From the NCBI RefSeq assembly GCF_029227915.1, contig NC_079885.1:19167001-19231000 (forward strand): a stretch of 64,000 bases of DNA, written 5' to 3'. The stretch is from Hydractinia symbiolongicarpus (taxonomy: Eukaryota; Cnidaria; Hydrozoa; Anthoathecata; Hydractiniidae). Made by a program: the position numbers and the translations under genes. Shown one piece after another: positions 50,724 through 62,897 of this stretch. A model generated the notes under the pieces. That model was not told where the DNA came from. It made no database searches and was given only the letters and a program-made list of their open reading frames with translations. The number at the start of each line of letters is the position of its first letter. Position 1 is the stretch's first letter.

Positions 50724-52452
50724 TGTTGACACATGAGTGTGGAGTAACTGCTTATGTTGGGATGCAATGAGGAGAAAAGCTGGCCGAAGACATGACTTAA
50801 TAGCTTTAAAAAAGCCACAAATCAGGTAATTAATATTATATTTGCGCTTGCACAATAACGAGGATACTCATGCAACGCCTTAAAAAATAAACATTTGAAG
50901 CAAAGTAAGTAGAAGGTAAAAGCGAAGTTATCGTCTGATGTTTGCGCTATCCAGATAGGTACGCATGGTCTGATGTTAATTCTGTTTATTTGTAAGAGTT
51001 GATTTGCTTTTTGTGTATTTAGTGCGGTTTGGTCTTCAAAATCAACACTGGCATCTGAACTTCAAATTAGCAGCCGCGACACAGCGCAGTTCCCATCTTC
51101 TTTAACAAAACTCAAAACCGTAACTAATGAAATTAAAAAACTGACGAAATTTTCTCTAGGTGTCGAAACATTTTTGCGTCATTTTTTTTCGTAACTAAAC
51201 TAAACACAAAAGTTATAATAACGTCAACTACTAATTGTTTTGGATGGCAAAGTAAAATGTGCATTACAAACATTTCAACATGGCTCTTGTGCTTATTAAT
51301 TAAGTCAAATAGCTAAAATTTTAATGCTATACAGCAGAATATTTAGTTAAACATTTACTAAAAAATACATCATCCCGGTAACCAATACGTGCAATCTTTT
51401 TAACTTATCGAGTCATTGATGGTGTATAAAAAACAAATGAGATCATAACTTTTTTTATAGTCATACATAGGAGGATTTGATATGCTACTCTGGTAACCGC
51501 TAAATATATTATGATTAACTGCTCATTATGAAGATGCAAATCTCAACTATAAATAGAAGAAGACTTAGAGGATAAAAATATGTGCGCGATAAATACAATT
51601 AATTAATTTAAATATGGCAATAGATCTAAAGTCTAAGTAAACCCTTATAGAACTTCACGACAAGTACCAACAACAAACATTGCACAATAAAAAAAAAATT
51701 CCACCAAATATTTAAGTAACATAAAGTTAGCGACAAATTATCAAACGTACACGGTGTTTTGTTATCAACGTTCGCTCCATACGTTTATGACCTATTTTTC
51801 TGAAATTGTGCATTTATTTATTTAGTCCAGTAATTCTATTGATGCATACTATAGGGAGGTGGTCACCAGAGATAAGCATAGAACGGTCATGAGTCGGTTG
51901 GTGCATGTAAGCCAAGTTCACGCTACTGTGTGCAGTGGCTTGTAAATTGGCCCAGTTCTCATGTTTACTTGATGAAAATGAAAATCTGTGTATGTGAATG
52001 ACATGGTGCCTGTGAACACCCACTTGGTTGCTGCACCATCATGGAAGTATGAGTAGAGTATGAGTAATAACTTGACCTTGTTGTTGTTGAGCAAATATGG
52101 CAGCTATATAATGAAAAGTAGTAAAATCAATTAGAATTATATCGTTTATACAATACAAAAACTTCAATCCCCGCTAACATTAAATACGTATGTCGCGCGA
52201 TCGTAATGGCGTTATTTAGTACAAAACATTGGAAAAATATCAAACTCAGAAATTGTGCCGGAAGAACGTTTCCTTTGCACAACAAAAAATCCTATGATAC
52301 AAAAATTTAATAATAACATACCTCTTTTTGGACAACTGATACATCCAGGAGAAATAAAAATCAATGCAAAGAGCGCCACGAAGAATTCAATCTCTGTAAG
52401 AATAACCATGAAACCAAAACTTTATCCAAAAGATTCTCTACACAATTTTCAT
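50724..52452. repeat. segmental duplication, copy B
   Basis: Partner of 36211-36413 plus 40160-41725, without the LINE. The sequence is similar throughout with small indels. It ends within the fourth tetraspan exon and changes, within a few bases, to the leader of the first tRNA-Glu repeat. Confidence 0.85.
51814..52452 (-). pseudogene. truncated pseudogene of the MS4A-like gene
   Basis: Contains decayed versions of the last two exons. The terminal exon (near 51830-52100) still reads AYMHQPTHDRSMLISGD but has lost the upstream frame through indels and lacks the PPPY end. The preceding exon (near 52280-52452) still reads FVALFALIFISPGC but has lost about 70 bp, including the loop, and is cut off by the tRNA array. 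The three 5' exons are missing. Confidence 0.8.
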
Positions 52453-52969
52453 ATTTCAATCGTGAAAATAATATCATCATGCATATCCCGTTTGGTCTAG
52501 TGGTTAGGATCCGGCGCTCTCACCGTCGTGGCCAAGATTCGATTCTCTGCACGGGAGAATACGATTTTACAATATTTCCTATTGTCCAATCTTGCATTTG
52601 CCACTTTAATATATTGTGGGAGTGTTAAGTCATTGATAGATTTGGTCCATCTTACAGAAAATGAACAATACAGAACATCAGCGTTTCCACTAGCTTTTTC
52701 CACATGTTTAACAAACAAGTACAAATTTTCAATTGCATAATAAAAGTGGAGGAAGATTTGGAAAGTACTTTGCGTCGAATTGTTTGACGGTTTTCGAGAG
52801 ACAATTCTCCAATATATTACTAACAACCCGATATGTAACTTGGTCCTTTGATAACTTTAATATCAGCATACTTTGCAGTGGCGCTGTTACTCACTTTTAA
52901 TTCGCCATATAAGACATGTGAGAGACATTATCTCAAAAAAATCGCGCTGAGAGAACGTACTTACAACAA
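52453..52969 (+). repeat. tRNA-Glu repeat unit 1 (isolated left unit)
   Basis: One unit matching the 528-bp repeat: leader ending CATCATGCATA, tRNA-like copy, then the conserved spacer (ATTGATAGATTTGGTCCATC, AAGACATGTGAGA, GCGCTGA…). It is separated from the rest of the array by the Helitron at 52970-56186. Confidence 0.9.
52486..52557 (+). tRNA. tRNA-Glu-like copy 1 (anticodon CTC)
   Basis: 72 nt with tRNA-Glu A and B boxes (GGTCTAGTGGTTAGG, GATTCGATTC). The loop CTCTCAC gives CTC. The T stem has mismatches (CAAGA/CTCTG), so it is probably decayed. A TTTT terminator follows within about 10 nt. Confidence 0.6.
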
Positions 52970-53782
52970 TCTATATAATAATACGCCAGTTCCGTGTCTC
53001 TGTGACAGGCAAAGTTGATATCGTCATTTTCCTTTGATGTTGCCGAAAAAAATCTTTGATGTTGCCGAAAAAAATATGTCTTCTTTGTCGTGAAAAGCCG
53101 CGAGTTTTGTGTGGTTTGTTAAATGAAGTTCTAGCACAAAGTAACGGAAATTGTGTTTGCAAAAAAGATGGCTGTCCTTTTTAAGCATTTGTCTTCTCTT
53201 GCCTTCAAAATAAATCTTTACAAAAGCATTTAAAAAGGGGCATGGTATATAAATGAAGTATAGAAAGGTTTCTGTAAGGTTTGTCTATGTTTTTTAAAGT
53301 TTTGATGATATTATTGATGCGAGACATGTTTGTTAGCTAGCATCAACCACAACAACAACTAGCTAGCTAGGTAGTTAGGAATTTATAAATATGTAGCCAT
53401 GTTCTTTATACCTAGCTAAGTCTCCAGTTTATATTTAAGTGACCAGCTATTAGCTGCTGTAGCTACCTTATGCTAGCTTCAGTTTTATGTTGCTTTTTAC
53501 ATGTAAGCTAATCTTAGTGGTCTTTGCTAAGAATGTGACTGTAACTTATTTTAATTGACATTTTAAGCTTAAATTAACAAGCCACAAAAACTTTTAAAAA
53601 AGTATTACATAATATTTAAGAAGAGTTTAAGGACTGTTTTTAAGCAAATAATGTATTTTTCACAATTTGTGTATGCAAATAATGTATTTTTCACATTTTG
53701 TGTAGTTAACTAAACTTATATACATCGGTTACATGCAATATGACGAAACGATTTTTATTTAACATGTAGTAATTCTGGTACC

Positions 53783-54544
53783 TTAACCCTATTCGGTCCG
53801 GGGTTTTTCGAACATACTATGACCGGGGGGGGGGGGGGGGGGGGGGCGGATTCCGCCCCCCCCCTCAATAACTTTTCATAGGGTTGTTCAAATTGACTCA
53901 AACTTGGCACACTTATAGTACGTCATAAAAGGAACAAAATGGCGCCAAAAAAAATTTGCTTGCGTCAGCACATTTTCTGTGACGTCATCAAAAGCTTCAA
54001 AATTGTTAAAAATGCCACTATCTGCTTAAAATATAATTACTTTTGTTCTATAGCGAATTTTTACATTCTGTTTGAAGTTTCAGAAAGCTAAATAAAAGTT
54101 ATTTAACATATCTTCCGGTTTTTACATGGATCGGATGAAAAATTGCCAAAAATTGCCCGAAAATCCGTTTTTTTCCGATTTTCGGGTAAAATCCGACAAA
54201 ATCGGGAAATCGGATTAGTCACGTGTTCTAATTATTCAAAATGATTCTTCTTGATGAAACAAAGTTGTGTTGCAAGGTTCAAGTTCTAAGGATAATCCTA
54301 ACAGGAGTTATTATATTTTCCCCATTATAAGGATTTCATAGAGATTTTTAGGGGTAGTTTCGAGTAATGGCCAATATCAAAGCCTCTGAAAAGTATGGGA
54401 CCTAAAAAATTAGCATGCAGGTGTCTAATAGATAAATGTTGAAACTCAGTAAGTATCATAGCCATATAACAAAGCAATCAGGAGTTATTAAAAAAAACCG
54501 TCAGGGGGGGCGGAATCCGCCCCCCCCGGACCGAATAGGGTTAA
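53783..54544 (-). mobile_element. TTAA-flanked MITE, piggyBac type, copy 3, nested in the Helitron
   Basis: Same family as 7462-8206, in inverted orientation, about 762 bp. It has a G homopolymer of about 23 next to GGCGGATTCCGCC near the left end. It is complete at both TTAA ends. Confidence 0.85.
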
Positions 54545-54619
54545 GTGTAGTGATTTTTGTTGTTCTAGATGTTCTGACTAAAATGTTTTTGTTTATGGCA
54601 TTTTGTCTCAATTAAGAAA

Positions 54620-55640
54620 AGTTTCATCTTTTTTGAGGGAGTACAACACCAAAAAAAACTTGTGTTTTTTTTATATTTTGTATAAATTTTTACCGGGCAG
54701 GACTCTGCACAACATACCGAAATGACTGATCCCTCTCTATTTATAAATTTGATGCGTTCCAAATCACAGTTTTTTGAAATTTTGGGTAATATTTAATGAG
54801 TACAAGATGCAAATACTGATTTTTGTTGAATCAGAAGTATTTCCTACAACCATTCTTTTTTTACACTTTTGTGGAGAAAAAGTGTATGCAATATCATCAG
54901 AATAACTGATTTTGTTGCAAACTGTTTTTCTTTTTCACATTTTGGATTGAAATATTGTTATAAAGGGCATATATCAATAGACATATATATACCAAAATAA
55001 TTAAATTCTGCAAACTTTGATTTTGTCGTTCACCTCTCATCTTTTATATTTTGATTAAACTTTTGAGGAAAACCATAGGAATTATTTAGAATTTGTATTT
55101 TGTTTTGCAAATTTAGTGCAAAAATTTAACTGTTGTGAGGGAGGACCATATGCAATTATATATACTAAAAATAATAATTTGATATTCTACAAGTTGTATT
55201 TTTGTATGCACTTAAATAACTGCTTTTTCTGAGTTGAATTTGAAGGGTTTCATATCAATTTTGTGGAAGATTTTATGGCTGAAGACAATATAGAACATGC
55301 CAATTGAACTAATTTTTGTTCATATTTTGATTTGCTCCTCATAAGCCTTTGTGTTCTACATTTATTGTAAACTTTTGTGAGGAAGGACCATATATATATA
55401 CAATGTTTTCAAAATAATGATTTTTGTTGATTTGAAATTTACTCCTTGCTCATTGTTTTTTCGACATTTCAGGTTAAAATGTTTGGTAAAGTCAGTACGG
55501 ATCATTAGACAAAAAATTGTTTTTTTAACCGGTTAATTTTTACATTTTGTGCATATTTTTGCGGGAGAGGATGGTATGCAACCGAATAAATGATTTTTCA
55601 AAGTTTAACTTTTTGTTTTTAGGTGTTTTGTGTTTGTTTA
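54620..55640 (+). repeat. highly degenerate tandem repeat within the Helitron
   Basis: A motif like TTTTGTGAGGGAGGACCATATGC recurs in altered forms near 54636, 54872, 55063, 55135, 55377 and 55560. It is accompanied by TGATTTTTGTTGA and CATTCTTTTTTCACATTTT. The spacing is irregular (about 75-240 bp). Confidence 0.45.
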
Positions 55641-56481
55641 AGTTTGGCTTTTTGATATTGTTCAGGTTGTATTGTTGTATAAGCATTTAGAGAAAAGACA
55701 ATGTTTAAAATGGGTAAAGAACTTATTTCATAGATCTGTGTTTACTGTTGCAAGCCTTTCTTTTCGACACTTCAGATTAAAATATTGAAGATTTTCAACA
55801 TAATCACATAAAAAGATGTATACATATTTGAGATATGTGTTATTTCTGACATTATTATTATTGTTGTCGTAACTGTCTGGGTTGTGACTGTCAATGTTGT
55901 AACTTTCTACTAACTAGATTTTACACCTTGCACGCCGTTGTTTTTCATATTTTGGCTGAAGTTTTGTTGGGAGGATTTCATGCGAGTTGACATTTGATAT
56001 TTTGCGTTAGATTTTAAGAACTTTTTTGTTAAATTATGACTTATATACTTTCCTTTTATGAACTTTCAGATTATTTTTTTAAGTAAAAGGCATATTCAAT
56101 ATACTAAAATATTTGCTGATGTCATCAAAATTCAAATGACAGAACTTTTCAATTGTTTTTCTGCCTAAGTGGATTTTTCCACGGGCCTAATCGACTAGTT
56201 GTATAATAAAAGTTGAGGAAGCTTTAGAAAATGCTTTGGGTCGAATTATTTGAAGGTTTTCGAGAGACATTCTTTCTCCAATATTTTACTAACAGACCGA
56301 TATGTAACTTGGTCCTTTAATAACTTTGAGATCATCATATTGGCCAATGGCGGTATTTCTGACTTTTAACTCGGCATTTAAGACATGTGAGAATCATTAT
56401 CTTAAAAAACTTGCGCTGAAAGAACGTACGTATAACTGTTTAAATAGCATTTCAATCTCGAAAATAATATCAGCATGCATA

Positions 56482-56553
56482 TCCCGTGGGGTCTAGTGGT
56501 TATGATCCGCCGCTCCCACTTCCGAGTACGGGGTTCGATTCCCAGCACGGGAG
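56482..56553 (+). tRNA. tRNA-Glu-like copy 2 (anticodon position CCC)
   Basis: 72 nt with an intact acceptor stem. The anticodon loop is CTCCCAC, so the anticodon reads CCC (Gly). The anticodon stem (CGCCG/TTCCG) does not pair fully. Likely decayed. Confidence 0.5.
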
Positions 56554-57008
56554 AAAACGATTTTACCACATTTCCTATTGTCGAATCTTGCGATTGCCAC
56601 TTTAAAGTAATGTGGTAGTGTTAAGTCATTGAAGGATTTGGTTCATTTAACAGAAAATGAATAATGCACAAACTCAGCAATTCCACTAGCTTTTTCCATG
56701 TGTTTAAGAAACAAGTACAAATTTTCAATTGCATAATAAAGGTTGAGGAAGACTTAGAAAATACTTTGCCTCGAAGTGTTTGAAAGTTTTCGAGAGACAT
56801 TCTTTCTCCAAAACTTTACTAACATCCTGATATGTAACTTGGTGCTTTAATAACTTTGAGATCAGCATATTGGCCAATGACGGTGTTTCTGTCATTTAAT
56901 TCGGGCATTTAAGACATGTGAGAAACGTTATCTGAAAAAACTTGCGCCGAAAGAACGCATGTATAACTGTCTAAATAGCATTTCAATCGCGAAAATAACA
57001 TCAGTACA

Positions 57009-57080
57009 TCCCGTGTGGTCTAGTGGTTAGGATCCGGCACTCTCAGTGCCGTGGCGGGTGTTCTATTCCCCACACGGGAG
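57009..57080 (+). tRNA. tRNA-Glu-like copy 3 (anticodon CTC)
   Basis: 72 nt. The acceptor stem is intact. The anticodon stem CGGCA/TGCCG is fully paired through a paired change relative to CGGCG/CGCCG; loop CTCTCAG. The T stem has mismatches and the T loop is TTCTATT. Confidence 0.6.
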
Positions 57081-57534
57081 AATACAGTTTCACAACATTT
57101 CCTATTGTCGAATATGGCCATTGAAACTTTAAAATAATGTGGTTGTGTTAAGTCATTGATGGATTTGGTCCATCTAACAGAAAATGAACAATGCACAAAG
57201 TCAGGGTTTCCACTAACTTTTTCCGCCTGATTAAAAAACAAGTACAAATTTTCAATTGCATAATAAATGTTGAGGAAGATTTAGAAAATACTTTGCCTCG
57301 AAGTCTTTGAAAGTTTTCGAGAGACATTCTTTCTCCAAAACTTTACTAACATCCCGATATGTAACTGGGTGCTTTAATAACTTTAGGATCATCATATTGG
57401 CCAATGGCGGTGTTTCTGACTTTTAACTCGGCATTAAAGACATGTGAGAAACATTATCTCAAAACACTTGCGCTGAAAGAACGTACGTATAACTGTTTAA
57501 ATAGCATTTCAATCGCTAAAATAACATCAGCATA

Positions 57535-57607
57535 TCCCTTGTTGTCTAGTAGTTAGGATCCGGCGCTCTCTCACCACCGTGGCCGGGTTCGATTCCCCGC
57601 ACGGGAG
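57535..57607 (+). pseudogene. tRNA-Glu-like copy 4, disrupted anticodon loop
   Basis: A TC insertion expands the anticodon loop to nine bases (CTCTCTCAC). The acceptor stem is also altered (TCCCTTG). Confidence 0.7.
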
Positions 57608-58065
57608 AATACGATTTTACAACATTTCCTATTGTCGAATCTGGCCATTGAAACTTTAAAATAATGTGGTAGTGTTTAGTCATTGTTAGATTTGGTCCAT
57701 CTAACAGAAAATGAATAATGCAGAACCTCAGCGTTTCCACTAACTTTTTCCGTATGGTTAAGAAACAAGTACAAATTTTCTATTGCATAATAAAGGTTGA
57801 GGAAGATTTAGAAAATACTTTGCGTCGAAGTGTTTGCAGGTTTTCAAGAGATATTCTTTCTCCAATATTTTTCTAACATCCTGATATGTAACGTGATGCT
57901 TTAATAACTTTTACATCATCATATTGCCCAATGACGGTGTTTCTGCCATTTAGTTCGGCATTTAAGACATGTGAGAAACATTATCTTAAAAAACTTGCGC
58001 TGAAAGAATGTACGTACAACTGTTAAAATAGCATTTCAATCACGAAGTAAATATCATCATGCATA

Positions 58066-58137
58066 TCCCGTGTAGTCTGGTGGTTAGGATCCGGCGTTCT
58101 AACAGCCGTTGGCGGGCTTCAATTCCCCGCACTGGAG
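58066..58137 (+). tRNA. tRNA-Glu-like copy 5 (anticodon CTA)
   Basis: Loop TTCTAAC gives CTA, complementary to the amber codon UAG. Mismatches: position 31-39 (G-A) and one acceptor pair (CACTGGA). The T stem also has one change. A decayed copy is the simplest reading. Confidence 0.5.
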
Positions 58138-58595
58138 AATGCGATTTTAAAACATTTCCTATTGTCGACTCCTGCCTTTTCCATTTTAAAATAATGTGGT
58201 GGTGATAAGTCATTGATGTATTTGATCCAACTAACAGAAAATGAACAATGCTCAAACTCAACATTTCCACTAACTTTTTCCATGTGTTTTAGAAACCAAT
58301 ACTAATTTGCAATTGTATAATAAAAGTTGAGGAAGCTTTAGAAAATGCTTCGGGTCGAATTATTTGAAGGTTTTCGAGAGAAATTCTTTCTCCAATACTT
58401 TACTAACAGTCCGATATGTAACTTGGTGTTTTAATAACTTTAAGATCATCATATTGGCCAATGGCGGTATTTCTGACTTTTAACTCGGCATTTAAGACAT
58501 GTGAGAAACATTATCTTAAAAAACTTGCGCTGAAAGAACGTACGTACAACTGTTAAAACAGCATTTCAATCACGAAGTAAATATCATCATGCATA

Positions 58596-58667
58596 TCCCG
58601 TGTAGTCTGGTGGTTAGGATCCGGCGTTCTAACAGCCGTTGGCGGGGTTCGATTCCCCGCACTGGAG
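58596..58667 (+). tRNA. tRNA-Glu-like copy 6 (anticodon CTA)
   Basis: Near-identical to copy 5, including CTA, but with an intact T arm (GGGGTTCGATTCCCC). The same acceptor and anticodon-stem mismatches are present. Confidence 0.5.
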
Positions 58668-59124
58668 AATGCGATTTTTCAACATTTCTTATTGTCGACT
58701 CCTGCCTTTTCCATTTTAAAATAATGTGGTGGTGATAAGTCATTGATGTATTTGATCCAACTAACAAAAAATGAACAATGCTCAAACTCAACATTTCCAC
58801 TAACTTTTTCCATGTGTTTTAGAAACCAATACAAATTTGCAATTGTATAATAAAAGTTGAGGAAGCTTTAGAAAATGCTTCGGGTCGAATTATTTGAAGG
58901 TTTTCGAGAGACATTCTTTCTCCAATACTTTACCAACAGTCCGATATGTAACTTGGTGCTTTAATAACTTTAAGATCATTATATTGGCCAATGGCGGTAT
59001 TTCTGACTTTTAACTCGGCATTTAAGACATGTGAGAGTCATTATCTCAAAAACTTGCGCTGAAAGAGCTTACGTATACTTGTTTAAATAGCGTTTCAATC
59101 TCGAAAATAATATTAGCATGCATA

Positions 59125-59196
59125 TCCCGTGGGGTCTAGTGGTTATGATCCGCCGCTCTCACTTCCGAGTCCGGGGTTCGATTCCCTGTACGGGAG
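59125..59196 (+). tRNA. tRNA-Glu-like copy 7 (anticodon CTC)
   Basis: Same subtype as copy 2 (GATCCGCCG…TTCCGAG), but with loop CTCTCAC. The anticodon stem is poorly paired. Confidence 0.5.
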
Positions 59197-59654
59197 AAAA
59201 CGATTTTACAACATTTCCTATTGTCGAATCTTGCGATTGCCACTTTAAAGTAATGTGGTAGTGTTAAGTCAATGATGGATTTGGTCCATCTAACAGAAAA
59301 TGAATAATGCAGAACCTCAGCGTTTCCACTAACTTTCTCCGTATGATTAAGAAACAAGTACAAATTTTCAATTGCATAATAAAGGTTGAGGAAGATTTAG
59401 AAAATACTTTGCGTCGAAGTGTTTGAAGGTTTTCAAGAGATATTCTTTCTCCAATATTTTTCTAATATCCTGATATGTAACGTGATGCTTTAATAACTTT
59501 TAGATCATCATATTGCCCAATGACGGTGTTTCTGCCATTTAGTTCGGCATTTAAGACATGTGAGAATCATTATCTTAAAAAACTTGCGCTGAAAGAACGT
59601 ACGTACAACTGTTAAAATAGCATTTCAATCACGAAGTAAATATCATCATGCATA

Positions 59655-59726
59655 TCCCGTGTAGTCTGGTGGTTAGGATCCGGCGTTCTAACAGCCGTTG
59701 GCGGGGTTCGATTCCCCGCACTGGAG
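59655..59726 (+). tRNA. tRNA-Glu-like copy 8 (anticodon CTA)
   Basis: Same as copy 6 across the 72 nt: CTA anticodon, intact T arm, CACTGGA acceptor with one mismatch. Confidence 0.5.
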
Positions 59727-60184
59727 AATGCGATTTTACAACATTTCCTATCGTCGAATCTGGCCATTGAAATTTTAAAATAATGTGGTTGTGTTAAGTC
59801 ATCGATGGATTTGGTCCATCTAACCGAAAATGAACAATGCAGAAAGTCAGGGTTTCCACTAACTTTTTCCGTATCATTGAGAAACAAGTACAAATTTTCA
59901 ATTGCATAATGAAGGTTGAGGAAGATTTAGAAAATTCTTTTCGTCGAAGTGTTTGAAGGATTTTGAGAGACATTCCTTCACCAATATTTTACTAACAGCC
60001 CGATAGGTAACTTGGTGCTTTTATAACTTTGAGATCATCATATTGGCCAATGGCGGTATTTCTAACTTTTAACTCGGCATTTAAGACATGTGAGAAACAT
60101 TATCTCAAAAAACTTGCGCTGAAAGAACGTACGTACAACTGTTATAATAGCATTTCAATCGCGAAGTAAATATCATCATGCATA

Positions 60185-60256
60185 TCCCGTGTGGTCTGGT
60201 GGTTAGGATCCGGCGCTCTCGCCGCCGTGGCCGGGTTACGATTCCCCGCAAGGGAG
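60185..60256 (+). tRNA. tRNA-Glu-like copy 9 (anticodon CTC)
   Basis: Anticodon stem CGGCG/CGCCG is intact; loop CTCTCGC. The T arm is shifted (GGGTTACGATTCCCC) and one acceptor pair is lost (CAAGGGA). Confidence 0.55.
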
Positions 60257-60710
60257 AATGCGATTTTACAACATTTCCTATTGTCGAATCCTGCCTTTGC
60301 CACTTTAAAATAATGTGGTGGTGTTAAGTCATTGATGGATTTGGTCCAACTAACAGAAAATGAACAATGCACAAACTCAGTAATTCCACTAGCTTTTTCC
60401 ATGTGTTTAAGAAACAAGTGCAAATTTTCAATTGCATAAAAAAGGTTGAGGAGGACTTAGAAAATACTTTGCCTCGAAGTGTTTGAAAGTTTTCGAGAGA
60501 CATTTTTTCTCCCAAACTTTACCAACATCCCGATATATAACTTGGTGCTTTAATAACTTTGAGATCAGCATATTGGTAAATGGCGGTGTTTCTGACTTTT
60601 ACCTTGGCATTTAAGATATGTGAGAAACATTATCTGAAAAAACTTGCGCTGAAAGACCGTACGTAAAACTGTTTAAATAGCATATCAATCGCGCAAATAA
60701 CATCAACATA

Positions 60711-60781
60711 TCCGTGTGGTCTAGTGGTTAGGATCCGGCGTTCTCACCGCCGTGGCCGGGGTTGGATTCGCCGCACGGGAG
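60711..60781 (+). pseudogene. tRNA-Glu-like copy 10, shortened acceptor
   Basis: 71 nt: the acceptor lost one C (TCCGTG). The loop TTCTCAC gives CTC. The T loop is altered (TTGGATT). Confidence 0.6.
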
Positions 60782-61238
60782 AGAACGATTTTACAACATT
60801 TTCTATAGTTGAATCTTGCCTTTGACATTTTAAAATGATGTGGTAGTGTTAAGTCATTGATAGATTTGGTCCATCTAACAGAAAATGAATAATGCAGGAA
60901 GTAAGCGTTTCCACTAACTTTTTCCGTATAGTTAAGAAACAAGTACAAATTTTCTATTGCATAATAAAGGTTGAGGAAGATTTAGAAAATACTTTGCGCC
61001 AAGTGTTTGAAGGTTTTCAAGAGATATTTTTTCTCCAATATTTTTCTAATAGCCCGATATGTAACGTGATGCTTTAATAACTTTTAGATCATCATATTGC
61101 CCAATGACGGTGTTTCTGCCATTTAGTTCGGCATTTAAGACATGTGAGAAATATTATCTCAAAAAACTTGCGCTGAAAGAACGTACGTACAACTGTTAAA
61201 ATAGCATTTCAATCACGAAGTAAATATCATCATGCATA

Positions 61239-61310
61239 TCCCGTGTAGTCTGGTGGTTAGGATTCGGCGTTCAAACCGCCGTTGGCGGAGTTCGATTCCC
61301 CGCACTGGAG
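61239..61310 (+). tRNA. tRNA-Glu-like copy 11 (anticodon CAA)
   Basis: Loop TTCAAAC gives CAA, a leucine anticodon, on an otherwise Glu-type body. The anticodon stem is intact; the acceptor is CACTGGA with one mismatch. Confidence 0.5.
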
Positions 61311-61768
61311 AATGCGATTTTACAACATTTCCTATTGGCGACTCCTGCCTTTGCCATTTTAAAATAATGTGGTTGTGTTAAGTCATTGATGGATTTGGTC
61401 CATCTAACAGAAAATGAATAATGCAGAACCGCAGCGTTTCCACTAACTTTTTCCGTATGTTTAAGAAAGAAGTACAAATTTATAATTTCATAATAAAGGT
61501 TGAGGAAGATTTAGAAAATTCTTTGCGTCGAAGTGCTTGAAGGATTTCGAGAGACATTCCTTCACCAATATTATACTTACAGCCCGATAGGTAACTTGGT
61601 GCTTTAATAACTTTGAGATCATCATAGTGGCCAATGACGGTGTTTCAGCCATTTAATTCGGCATTTAAGACATGTGAGAAACATTATCTCAAAAAACTTG
61701 CGCTGAAAGAACGTATGTACAACTGTTAAAATAGCATTTCAATCACGAAGTAAATATCATCATGCATA

Positions 61769-61840
61769 TCCCAGGTGGTCTGGTGGTTACGATCCGGCGT
61801 TCTCACCGCCGTTGGCGGGGTTCGATTCCGCGCAATGGAG
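61769..61840 (+). tRNA. tRNA-Glu-like copy 12 (anticodon CTC)
   Basis: The anticodon stem is intact and the loop is TTCTCAC. The acceptor arms (TCCCAGG/CAATGGA) and T stem (GGGG/CCGC) have mismatches. Confidence 0.5.
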
Positions 61841-62296
61841 AATGCGATTTTACAACATGTCCTAGTGTCGAATCCTGCCTTTGCCATTTTAAAATAATGT
61901 GGTGGTGATAAGTCATTGATGGATTTGATCCAACTAACAGAAAATGAACAATGCACAAACTCAGTATTTCAACTAGCTTTTACCATGTGTTTAAGAAACA
62001 AGTACAAATTTCCAATTGCATAATAAAGGTTGAGGAAGACTTAGAAATTAATTTGCCTCGAAGTGTTTGAAAGTTTTCGAGAGACATTATTTCTCCAAAA
62101 CTTTACTAACATCCCAATATGTAACTTGGTGCTTTAATAACTTTGAGATCAGCATATTGGCCAATGGCGGTGTTTCTGCCATTTAATTCCGCATTTAAGA
62201 CATGTGAGAAACATTATCTCAAAAAACTTGCGCTGAAAACGTACGTACAACTGTTGAAATAGCATTTCAATCGCGAAGTAAATATCATCATGCATA

Positions 62297-62368
62297 TCCC
62301 GTATGGACTGGTGGTTAGGATCCGGCGCTCTCACGGCCGTGGTAGGGGTTTGATTCCCTGCACGGGAG
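62297..62368 (+). tRNA. tRNA-Glu-like copy 13 (anticodon CTC)
   Basis: Loop CTCTCAC. One anticodon-stem mismatch (position 31-39, G-G) and one acceptor mismatch (A7-C66). The T arm is weakened. Confidence 0.5.
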
Positions 62369-62825
62369 AATCCGATTATACAACATTTCCTATTGTCGAA
62401 TCTTGCGATTTCCAATTTAAAGTAATGTGGTAATGTTAAGTCATTGATGGATTTGGTCCAACTAACAGAAAATTAACAATGCACAAACTCAGCATTTCCA
62501 CTAGCTGTTTCCATGTGTTTAAAAAACAAGTACAAATTTTCAATTGCATAATAAAGGTTGAGGAAGACTTAGAAAATACTTTGCCTCGAAGTGTTTGAAA
62601 GTTTTCGAGAGACATTCTTTTTCCAAAACTTTACTAACATCCCGATATGTAACTTGGTGCTTTAATAACTTTGAGATCAGCATATTGGATAATGGCGGTG
62701 TTTCTGACTTTTAAGTCGGCATTTAAGACATGTGAGAAACATTATCTGAAAAAACTTGCATGGAAAGGACGTACGTACAACTGTTAAATAGCATTTCAAT
62801 CGCGAAAATAATAGCATCATGCATA

Positions 62826-62897
62826 TCCCGTGTTGTGTAGTAGTTAGGATCCGGCGCTCTTACCGCCGTGGCCGGGGTTCGATTCCCCGCACGGGAG
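62826..62897 (+). tRNA. tRNA-Glu-like copy 14 (anticodon CTT)
   Basis: Acceptor, anticodon and T stems are all fully paired. The loop CTCTTAC gives CTT, a lysine anticodon. The D arm is altered (GTGTAGTAGTTAG), including loss of one of the two conserved G bases. Confidence 0.55.

Larger units (their letters stand above)
52970..56186 (+). mobile_element. non-autonomous Helitron inside the tRNA array
   Basis: The left end TCTATATAATAATACGCCAG follows host AA. The right end is a hairpin (GTGGATTTTTCCAC) at about 56165, then GGGCCTAATCGA and CTAG, directly followed by host repeat sequence starting TTGTATAATAAAAG. TC at the 5' end, and a hairpin followed by CTAG before T at the 3' end, are Helitron hallmarks. 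It carries a MITE (53783-54544) and a degenerate repeat region but no replicase. The flanks do not join into one continuous unit, so some host sequence was lost. Confidence 0.7.
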
